A stretch of 64,000 nt of DNA from Kudoa neothunni. Taxonomy: Eukaryota > Cnidaria. The position numbers and the translations under genes were made by a program. The DNA is taken from NCBI GenBank assembly GCA_964304625.1, contig OZ199838.1, forward strand, positions 558,001 to 622,000. The letters are read 5' to 3'. How positions within the stretch are numbered: position 1 is the stretch's first letter; the number at the start of each line of letters is the position of its first letter. This document shows positions 44,801-54,647 of this stretch, piece by piece. The notes under the pieces were generated by a model. The model was given only the letters and a program-made list of their open reading frames with translations, searched no databases and had not been told where the DNA came from.

Positions 44801-47800
44801 TGGGGTATAATTTACCCCACAATTTTATTTTATAATCTTATGTATAAAATTATAATAAAATGTAATTGAGAATACTAGAAAAATATATCGACAAAAATAA
44901 AGAGAAAAATGAGAAATACTTATCGACGAATTTATACGACTAAAACACGAACCGCGTTTATTATTGAAATTTTTCCTCATGGAGGCCTTTATCTAAATAG
45001 ATGTCACCAATTATGGTGCCGACTTTAGTGAACTCCTCGATTACTCTAATATTTTTGAATCTGTCACTAATTTATCTGAATACGTTGACAATAACCTTAT
45101 CTGGGCTGCAGAAGCCTTAAAAACCTCCGAAATATTAAAAGAAAACTTTTTAAATAAGGTCTCTCGCCTCAAGAATGTCGCAACTTTGAATATTTTTCAT
45201 ATAACGGATTTTTTGACATATTTGTTAGTTGTTGGTGGAAATTTTTTCAGAAATGTTGTGTGTAATGCCAACATATTTGACTTCCATTATTATCATCATT
45301 GATGCAAAGAGCTTTCAGTGATTGAAAATGGTTCTTCCCATGGTTAGAACATTTGGAGCTAATAAGAGGAGTGTTCCGCGTATAATGAAAAAAATAATAC
45401 AAGAGAGTCATTTAGCACTCTTTTTCTTCTTAATATAAAGAAGATTCTAGCCTCTTAAGTCATTAAAATAATAAGGATTTGTTAATTTTAGCCAATTCAA
45501 CAGCTTATACAAATATACTGAATGTTGAAAAAAAGAAGCCAGATAACATCGATTATTATAACAAAATTAAATGAGTTATTGATAAGATTGATCGGAATTT
45601 CACCTCCACAAACATAGAGGATATTCTAGACGCGGACCAGCAGTTATTTTTTATGATATCGATATAATGTCTTAAACGCGTTGTGCTTATAAAAAATCAT
45701 ATTCAATGATGGAGAAATCAAATAGCCTAATTTTTGGAGAAACTCGCTAGCACATTCTGTTCCTTCAGCAGTTCCTAGGCGCTAAATTTGTAGCTAAATT
45801 AAGAGTGGGAAATCCAAATAGCGCCAATATTGTTCCAAAAAATCCCATAAACAATGTGCTGTAAGCCCAAGAAACAGTGACAGTGAGACAATGCATGTGT
45901 TGTATGTAAGAAACATTGCTGTGAAGAATATTCCGAATGTGCTTATTTTAATAATTTATGGGGCACAAAGAAACGTCTGGATTACATTATAATTTTCATA
46001 TTTTTTAGAAATGAGATTTCTGTTTTAACATACATAATAAATTGTTAATTAAATACAGAGTATTGATTTTATAATAGATCTGATATAAATAATGATACAT
46101 GAGTTCACTTAAACTCACAGACAATAATTAAAAAGGGCACAGAGAGAACATTTTAACATTACATTGATATATGCGTTTTAGTTGAACACTAGAGATCTTT
46201 TTATTCTATTTTTTCGATAACTATTTTGCTGTATCGTAAAGTTTTAATCCGATTCATTATATTTGAGATAATCTAAAAAAACATTATTTTAAATATTTTA
46301 TAAAAATTTATTTAAAAAGAATATATAACCCTTAAAAATTGTTGAGGTGGCAACGGATAACTTCGTCACCGCATGTTTTTTGCCATTATTCTGCGATTTT
46401 ATCGTTAGAAAATTTTTATTTTTCCGTGATTAAGTTTTAAAAAATATATAAATTAACACTATAAAATAAAAGAGTGGGGTCAAAAAGTTCCCAAATGCAT
46501 CAAGTATATGGTGGATTTGGATGCGCTTGGAAGGTTAAAGAATGTGTGATCACTTGAGTGATACGTTATCCTTCTTAATTTTTGCATGGTTTCATTTTTT
46601 GGCTCACTAGTTAATTGGAGATATTTGTTGGGTACACAAATTCTTGTTATTGGCCTGAATCTGACATTGTATTACTTTTATTTAGATCAAAAATATTGTA
46701 AAAAATTTTGGTGTAGGGAAATTAGAATTTTATGGTATTGAATAACTTTATTTGTTGTTATTGTATTTTGAGTTTTTTAATAGAAAGTTATTTTTACTTT
46801 AAAAAATCAAAAATAATAACATCACATTATCGAGTGGAATATTTTTAGATGTTGAATGTTATTGAATACATAAAAATAAAGTTATTCCTAAATATTTTGA
46901 ATATATTTCTCTATTAGAAGTTTATGCTTATTATTTGCGCTATTACAGTCGTTCCTCGGTATTGCATTGTAAATTACTTCGCAATACAAAATTACTTCAC
47001 AATACTAGACAATTTCATATTAATTTTGTTATTCATTAATATTTTTACACATATTTTACGAGAGAATAATGTAATTATTATTTAGTAGTATCCCAATTTA
47101 TAATCAAATAAAAAATTAACGAGTTATTTTGCTATTACGCAATATCCAGGCACAACTGTATCAATTTTTTATATCGTAGAAAAATTTTCTCCAATCTTAT
47201 GTATTTAGAGTATTAAATCGTTTCGATTACTAATTCACGTTATAATTGTTGTCAAAAGAAAATTCTTCCCCCTTCATAGACAACTTTTTAATCCATACTA
47301 TAATAATTAATTTTGTAATTATCTTAGATCACTGAATTGGCTGGTGATGACCTTGAAAAATATTATAAAGCTCTCGATAAGTATCTAACCGTAAAATGTA
47401 TTCCTAATAAATTCTTGATTTAGCGCTATTATGAAATTTCATTCTATTAAAATGACCGAAATTAATAAGCTTATAAAAGAGTACTGGATGCGTACCTACC
47501 AAGGAAACGGTATTTTAGTTATGCTTGTCTATTCGGAGGAATCAATGTATACAATTTAGACATTACCACCATAGAAATACGTTCTGAACAAGACACTTCA
47601 TCAAATTCAATAAATGCCAGAAGAATCTACAACTATAAGGTTGTTTTAACGATCAATTCACATTTAAATTTGCTATCATAACACACAGTTACACAATGTT
47701 TTAATTTAGGTTGTGATGATTAAAAATGGAATTAGCTTGGATATGCGAGGTCGTTGCAGTTCAGGACAAAAGGTAATGATTCACTTTTCAAAATTTCTAT

Positions 47801-48268
47801 TAATATTCCACATGAATTTTACCACTGATCAAATATATTGATATTGATAGATGTTGGCATCTATTATTATTCGACTTGCCTTAGCTGAGACATTCTGCTC
47901 CAGTTGTGGTGTGATTACGTTGGATGAACCTACAACTAATCTCGACCAAACGCACATTCGAGAACTCTCAAAGTCACTCGTCGAGTATTGGCTGGCTATG
48001 TTTAATTAAATTTTAATCTCAGTTCTGATATGTTGTTGAATTAGATTAGCAGATTCCCGTCGCCACAACACTTCATTTCAACTTTTAGTTATTACTCACG
48101 ATGAAGAATTTGTGAATACCCTTTGTCGAGCTAATCTCACCAATTTTTATTATCAAATATCAAAAGATGAAAAGTACGTAACTATCAATAGTTTCTCATG
48201 GTGATATCCCTTTGTTTAGTGGTTATTCGAAAATAAGTCGTTTAGATGTTGATCATCTATTTGAGTAG
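35891..48268 (+). CDS. RAD50: RAD50 DNA double-strand-break repair ATPase (apparent frame breaks)
   Basis: SMC-like ATPase of the MRE11-RAD50-NBS1 complex in the nucleus. N-terminus [17 protein letters not shown], Walker A GPNGSGKT (about 35994), HDPK (about 36140), then [19 protein letters not shown] (about 36550), long coiled coils (37400-38080 and 41040-41890), zinc hook CCPLCERAF (about 40784), coiled-coil return (43771-44370), then [12 protein letters not shown] signature (about 47740), [11 protein letters not shown]alker B (about 47920) and [10 protein letters not shown] switch (about 48085), ending LFE at 48268. Roughly 25 exons; three introns exceed 1.8 kb. A 7-T run at 36659-36665 and a 4-A run at 36946-36949 each appear to shift the frame by one base, and two or three other junctions (near 37123, 41350, 41428) do not join cleanly in phase. 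Both ATPase halves are well conserved, so sequencing error is as likely as decay. Confidence 0.9.
38609..40701. other. 2.1-kb RAD50 intron before the zinc-hook exon
   Basis: Separates the exon ending RNNKE from the exon starting DLTKLRASK. It includes GC-richer sequence at about 38960-39520 that differs from the surrounding AT-rich DNA and ends TTGAGAACCCCTG, like a hAT right terminus; no matching left end was proven. Probably an old insertion. Confidence 0.5.
41898..43770. other. 1.9-kb RAD50 intron carrying a dispersed repeat
   Basis: Lies between the exon ending SRILK and the exon starting FDNGEHSN. It contains the repeat copy at 42252-42503. No nested gene recognised. Confidence 0.65.
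42252..42503. repeat. Dispersed repeat related to the 58652-59533 MITE
   Basis: About 250 bp aligns by eye with 58692-58940 in the same orientation. Shared ordered landmarks: GCTTTT, CAAATTG, TTTTTATTGCAT, GTTTGTCGTCTTGGACTTC, CAACGAATTAATG, and CAATTATTGA. It lies in a RAD50 intron and is diverged, with frequent substitutions. Confidence 0.8.
44380..47329. other. 2.95-kb RAD50 intron with transposon debris
   Basis: Lies between the exon ending KKTSLLK and the exon starting ITELAGDD. Near 44598 it has TTAATTTATCTTCCGAGTG followed by a GGGTCC palindrome, resembling the ends of the TTAA MITE at 58652. It also has GGGGTATAATTTACCCC at about 44805, a coding-like stretch at 44999-45160, and Cys-rich coding-like sequence near 45890-45960. 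Confidence 0.55.
44999..45970 (+). pseudogene. Coding-like remnant nested in a RAD50 intron, possibly piggyBac-derived
   Basis: From about 44999 an open frame reads [17 protein letters not shown] and later [19 protein letters not shown], with normal amino-acid use unlike AT-rich noise. A further open stretch (about 45490-45660) carries one stop. Near 45895-45945 a frame gives [15 protein letters not shown], a cysteine spacing like the C-terminal zinc-binding tail of piggyBac transposases. None of it fits RAD50. It may be a decayed transposase or a fragment of another gene; I do not recognise the first part. Confidence 0.35.
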
Positions 48269-49966
48269 AACGTGATCTTAACATTATTTCTACTGATAAA
48301 TAAATCGTATTGAAAGAAGTGGTCTTATCATTATTAAAATCTTTAATCATTCTTGTTGGATTTTAATTTGATTTCTGTGTTTCATTGTACTTTTTAATAA
48401 AATAATCAGCGATACTTGTCGTAACAAAAATGTATATTTATTTGATTATATGATTATTCGATTATTCATTATTGAATGGGATTTTATTCACTTTATATAA
48501 TATAAATTGCACAGAAAATATAACCTATATACGAACGCTTTAAATTTAAACGACATTTTGATAAATAATGATTCACATATTAAGATTAATATATTGGTGT
48601 TAATCCATTGATCGCAGAAAAAATTTATATTGGTTTAAAATAAATAAGTATATATATACAATCAAAATTGCTTATTGCACACTTTTTTCAAGGGAAATGA
48701 AACATGGCGCGAAAACAACGCATTCTTCGTTTTTATATAAAATATTTAGCATTTTTGATATTTTTATTGTATTTTAAAAGAATAAATTATTAGATCAAAT
48801 ACACGAGAAACTTGTAAATAATAAATATTTCATTCATTTTTCTATTACCATGAATCAAATAGTTTTTAATCTATACGCGAATTCATGTAGTTACCCCCTT
48901 ATGCAAGATATTTTAAAAAGTAACTTCATCGACCGAATACGTTATAACGAAATAAATAGTTTACTCTAGTTTTAATTATTTGATCCCATGATACAATATT
49001 TTTTTACCAAATTTCCACAAGGATTCTACTTATTCTACTTGTGATGATAAAATAGAGCAGCCTATCTACATTTAGTATTATTTAATAATTATTATCTGTC
49101 GTGATATTAAAGACATTTTTAAACTCTGAGATTGTATATTCAACATTCACATTTGCGAATTCTTCTACCTCTTAGATTATATCAACCGTATGTACACTTT
49201 TGGTTGGTCTTTGATACCAACAAAATTATTTGCATTTGAGGAATTATTATTAAAATTTATTACATAGTTATGTTTTTTTAAATTATCTTATCACTGTTTT
49301 CAAACACTTTCAGAAAATCTCACCATATTAGAAATTGAAATCTGAATTTTAGCGGATTAACTAGATTAAAAATGGACATGATTCTTATGCTAAGACAAAT
49401 CTCTAAAATTCGCCTATGTTATATGCTATAACATGTACTAAATTTAATTTGCTATCATATTAATTTTTTAAATGTGCAATCAGATCATTCTAAGCATTTT
49501 CGAATTAAACACAAAACTGTGGAAAAACATCAACTACACAATACCGTCTTTAAGTTTAAAATACTCTTATTAAAAATACATATAGTAAGAAATACAATTT
49601 ATAAATTATTAAATTACATTATTTCCACAATTAATGCATGATTTATAGAATATATCCTTTTTAATTTTAGTGCGTATCTTATTGATTGAATTAAAATTTT
49701 ATCGACTAAATATTATTGTTATCATTATTATAAATAGTTCAAAAAATTCAGTTAATAATAGATAAATAATGGGCATTGAATAGAAAAACTTAAATGTTGG
49801 CGCTGTATATATAAATAGCTATATTACCGCATGTTTTTATCGTAAACCTTATATTTGGCTAGAAATATGTTGACCACGTTATAGAAATTGAACGATGAAA
49901 GTACACAAGAAAGTAATAATTAATAAACTGTAATTTAAATGAAAAACATCTGCTTAAAAAGGTTAG
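48269..49966. other. Intergenic region downstream of RAD50
   Basis: AT-rich, with no open frame of note, no tandem array and no recognisable transposon end before the TTAA at 49967. Confidence 0.6.
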
Positions 49967-52807
49967 TTAACCCTCCGGGGAGGAAGGGGGTGCATTATGC
50001 ATCCCAATTTTTGTATTTTTAGAAAATGAAATCACTACCTTATATTCATCGAAATCTCTCAATATAATTCACTGCCTTGTTTAATAAATTCAGAGTATTT
50101 AGTTTGAATGAAATTGGCTTAATCCTCGAATACCTGGAAAAAAAAGTTACGCGAATGCCTGAAGAGGACCGCTGTGGTCCTATGCAATTTAATCGTAGTA
50201 TAATTATATTTGAAACCATTTGACTATAAAGATAATTAAAACAATAGAAAAGATTGTTTTAAGTTAAAACAAGAGTAAAAAAAATTTAATTAAAAACATT
50301 AAAATCAAATTTTGTTAGGCGCGCGCATTAAAAAAATAAATGATTTGCAAATATATACTTACATAAAATCGATATCGTGTAAAAGAAACAAAATAACATT
50401 AGTTCATATAATTTTTGTATTTAAATAAATTTATAACTTTAAAAATTGTTATTTTATGATTGTAATTAGCGGTTTAATTTAAATGGTGTTTTGATTTATT
50501 GGCAAAAAACCAATATAATAAAAATATAATCAATAAATTATTTTGATTATAACTACAAATGATAATTTGATATAAAAAATAATTTAATATTTTACAACAT
50601 GAAAATGAAATACATGTTTAAACTATTCATAACATCTCATTATAATGACATTAAGTCTAATCGTTCTGTCTAAAATCCAAATAGGTAAATTGAGCAAATA
50701 AGATATATTTTATAGATATAATCAAATTTAATAAAAAAAATTTAAGTGCGTTTAAAAATAGAGCGAAAAAAAGTAGATAAATAATAAAATATATTTTATT
50801 TTTTGTTCCACAAATCGCATTCTACACTCTCAATTCAGTGATTTTAGCAGACATATTTGCTGCAATTTGAGCAAATTCTCCCGCTTTTCTTCTTATTCAT
50901 TGAGCGAATATGGTATGTACCTCTTTCAGAAGGAGGTTCCTTCCTTTTTGTTGGGATCGTTTCAAAATTGATATCATCGTTTCCTAGCAATTCTTCCACT
51001 AAAATTTTTAAAAATTCTCTTGGGGATTGTTTTTTTTATGAGCATTTTTGAATTGCGGGTTTCCATAAACATACCGGAGATATGCATTATAGGCGGATAT
51101 ATCGATGATGTTAAAGAAAATCGCCAACAACGAGTGGCTTTTTTGGTGGAATAGCCGCGGACAATTTGGTCAAGCATATCAACCCCTCCTTTAGTTTGGT
51201 TGTAATATTTTATGATCTCTGGTTTTTTCCACTCAGGATCAATATCACAATCTCGATGTGTGGAGCTTAAAAGTACCACAGATCTCTTTTTCTTGGGATT
51301 GTGTTTTACCAACGTAAATTTATCCTGAAATAAAAATCTCACATCGTTTGGTAGTTTGGTATTCCCATTGATGATTGAAATTCAGGGATGAGAAATGTTT
51401 TATTTTTACGGACAGTCTCTACAATTGTCGTTTTATGAGACATTAAGTATCTCGCAACTGACAATGTGGTAAAAAATTGTTCGTGGTAAAATTACGACCT
51501 TTTTTTAAATGATGCAACCAAATCCTTTACCACATTTTCACCCTTCACCTTGGTTTCAACAACACCGTTCTCTCTGCCAAAATATATCTTTGCATTGCAT
51601 AGATATGCGTTTGTGCATCACACAATGCCCATACTTTTATCCCATACTTTCCAGGATTAGACGTTAGAAGGAATGATCATTTTGAAGGGGCAACGACCTC
51701 TGAATGTGACAAGCTGTTCATCCACAGTCAATTGGGATGGTGGGTTGTAACTTTCTTTACACGTCTTTATAAACTCATCAAATATATATATGATGGGGCA
51801 AGTTTATCCTCTCAATCCCTGGTTCTTCACTTGTCGAATCTGAGACCAGTTGCAAAATCTTCAAAGTGATTACTTGTGATTTTTGCAATTAGTGATTGAA
51901 GGCCATATTTTTTAGTCCAAAATTCTTGGACGTTTGAATTTTTTCTTTTCTTTACGTAAATTAATAAGATAGCTTCCAAAAAACATTCAACTCAGCCATA
52001 TTTATCTTTTTTATATTTGTTTTTTTCTTGTTCAATAAATTTGTTGGTACAATATTGAATCTCTTCCAACATTTTATTGGTCAAAAAATTATTAAAAGCC
52101 CTCATGGGAGTTTGGCCATTCCGGAATGATTTATTTGTAAATGCCGCTTTTACATTATACATATTTTCCATTGTTGGCCTCCTTTCAATTCTGGTTGAAA
52201 TTTTATGCCATTTTCTCCATCTTTGGAGACAGCAAAAGGAACATGGGTCATATCTTCAATGCTCGCATCGCTATCGTAAGCATCATCATCGTCATTGTTG
52301 ACTGGCTCATTAATTATTTCATCCAAGTCCTCCGAACCACCTTCAATGTATAGTGTATCGTCAGCGCTATCACAATCGTCCTCAAAAAAATATGTTTACC
52401 TCAGAATTCATTTTATAAGCAAATGTCTTGTTGAGCGCGCAAAATTGTCATAAATAAATTCAATTTATATTTTCGATTAAACATATAATTAGCCATAAAT
52501 AGTTTTTGAATATTTTAAATTGCTTATGAAATACAATATTAAATTTAAAATGATGTAATTATAGTACAAAATATTAATTTCGTTAATAATTACACGTGGA
52601 CCCTAATGGTCCATCTCAGGTATTTACGTAACTTTTTTGTGTACTTATTTACACAAAAATTCTCAAACTTTCAGCTCTATTATTTTATGATGTAATAAAG
52701 CATAATTACATCGTAAAATAGGAATACATAAAAAAGTTTAAAAAAATGTATGCAAAAAGAATAAAAATGTTATCTCTCGTGGTCCAACCCAAGAATTCGA
52801 GGGTTAA
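49967..52807. mobile_element. piggyBac element with TTAA ends and decayed transposase
   Basis: Bounded by TTAA at 49967-49970 and 52804-52807; both ends read TTAACCCTC inwards. Behind them lie subterminal inverted repeats: left 50139-50175 (GTTACGCGAATGCCTGA, then AGGACC) and right 52592-52640 reverse-complemented (GTTACGTAAATACCTGA, then TGGACC). The left end also has the palindrome GGGTGCATTATGCATCCC. The interior encodes a minus-strand PGBD4-like transposase. Length of about 2.84 kb is typical of a full piggyBac. Confidence 0.88.
50860..52410 (-). pseudogene. PGBD4-like piggyBac transposase, decayed
   Basis: Reading the minus strand: an acidic N-terminal part (about 52400-52260), a middle with LTVDEQLVTFRGRCPFKM (about 51750-51690; DEQ carries a catalytic Asp), then KPEIIKYYNQTKGGVDMLDQ (about 51230-51165, the hallmark DNxGGVDxxD-type motif with another catalytic Asp), and a Cys-rich end with RICSNCSKYVC near 50880. 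The frame is interrupted by several stops and shifts between 51343 and 52260, so it is inactive. Short plus-strand frames here are by-products of this gene. Confidence 0.85.
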
Positions 52808-53023
52808 TAAAACTCTTTAAAAAAGATGACTAACGTCAACTTGAAATATCGTTAGAAAGATACTTGATGATGTATAATTAATTTTCACATTTATAAGACT
52901 CAATAAAATCTGTTAGAACCTTGAGAAATCATAATTTTAACTTAAGTCGACAGAGACCATTGGGTGATGAAATTGGATTAATTTAAGACACACCGCATTG
53001 ATAATTTTTCTTTTTTTTTGCAG

Positions 53024-53206
53024 GTACGTTTATTTTTATATCATCAACAGACTTCCATGATAATGCATAATGCTATTGAGCGATCATACAAAATCGACTC
53101 TAAAATTATTAGCGATTATAATCAAATCAAAAAGGGTTTGTCAGTGGTGATCGAATGGTGCAACGATACAGATGTGTCTGTACAACGAGAAGATGCCATT
53201 TCAGGA
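53024..53206 (+). other. Isolated coding-like exon
   Basis: After a strong polypyrimidine tract and CAG acceptor near 53023, an open stretch reads SKIISDYNQIKKGLSVVIEW and then CNDTDVSVQREDAISG, up to a GGTTTG donor-like site. Amino-acid composition looks genuine. No start, partner exons or family recognised. It could be part of an undetected gene or of a transposon. Confidence 0.3.
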
Positions 53207-54404
53207 GGTTTGTGGACCATATCGGTGTACCAGCATTTAACTATTGTATAATATGTGTATCAACATTTCCAGAGTGATGAACAAGTGATCAAATAGATGA
53301 AAATATTTTCTTCGAGAACATGCATTGGAAACCAAAAAATCAAATATTTTGGGTTGTCAAAGTTTAGGAAATATTTATTATTCCCATATTAAAATTAAAT
53401 TTGTATTATTTAACAAATGCATGAGGGATGACCCAACATCTATTTCTAAAGAAATAATTTTAATCCTAGTACTATGAAGATACACTCACTGTTCGAGGAA
53501 TATTGACAAAAAGACCAAAATTTCGCCCTAAATATTCAAAAAACCTGAATGTCGTTCTCATTAATTTAAAAAATGAATTTAGAATATCCTAATTTCAATT
53601 TGAAATCAAACTTATGTTCATAAAATGATTTTACCTTAATATATCTATTTAAATTACGGACTACATTGAGGATAAATATTATTTGAATGTAAGATATTCA
53701 TTTATATTCAGAATATGACGAAATGTACAAAGCGAAAAAATAATTCTTTATTCAAATTTATGATAATTAATGTAAACAAGTTTTTGATCGATTTATTTAT
53801 TCGCGGGTTTTTTATTTTGCGTTAAAAACTCACTTTTACTAATAAAGCAACAGCTAACGATAATATAATACGTTGTAGGAGGTAATATGCAAGTAACTCA
53901 AAAATACTTTATTACTACCACTCAGTTTAGTGTATGTATACACATGTAATTAATCTTATGTTTCCTTCACTATTTCTCATTAATGAATATTTTTCTTATC
54001 CAATTATTAGATTTAAAATTATTTTTAAAATGTAATTGCCTGATTGAATACGAAATCTTTTCTAAATTAAACTCATTATTCAGCTATGAGATTGACCGGA
54101 ATAATCGGTAATCTACAACCGCTAAGTTTTCTCGCGGTACGATGGAGTTGAGAAACAAACATTGAAGTTGAACGTTGACTCCTCTAAGAGGTCATTCGGA
54201 GTTTTATTTTGTTGAAAAATACACTCCTGTCGAATATGTAGCTGATTCGTCGTTTCTTTCGTGAATCATGATTATCAATTAAATGCGTGTTTTTTACTAT
54301 ATTGCTGTTATTTTTACTTTTTTTTATTTTTTTAATGTTAAAATAATTAACAATCATATGAAATGACTTATTTTGACAAATAGGTGCAATAGTATGAAAA
54401 TTTT

Positions 54405-54472
54405 CGGAGGTGCATAATGCACCCCCTTCGTCACCTGAGTTAGCCATTGGAGCTCCGTCCTCCGATGGTTAA
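54405..54472 (-). mobile_element. Solo TTAA transposon end
   Basis: Reverse complement starts TTAACCATCGGAGGACGGAG and contains GGGGGTGCATTATGCACC, nearly the same palindrome as at 49986-50005 in the piggyBac left end. A partner end was not found; perhaps a truncated copy or a MITE whose other end has decayed. Confidence 0.5.
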
Positions 54473-54647
54473 TAATGTGAATAAGTTCATTTTTTGCCTT
54501 ATCATTTAATGATTTTGAATGCGTAAAAATATCTCATGTATTTATCAGTTGTATAGATATTATTATCTCTGTTCTTTATTTTGTATGACATTGATAGAAA
54601 ATTTTGTCTATTATTTAAATAAAGATAATGGTATTTGCTTCGCGTTG

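Larger units (their letters stand above)
52808..54647. other. Region between the piggyBac element and the claudin-like gene
   Basis: Contains a lone coding-like exon (53024-53206) and a TTAA end with GGTGCATAATGCACC palindrome at about 54405-54472, which matches the palindrome in the left end at 49986. Otherwise AT-rich. Confidence 0.5.

Noticed and set aside
52077-52353. Plus-strand frames of 70-74 codons
   Set aside because: They overlap the minus-strand piggyBac transposase and are by-products of its coding sequence.
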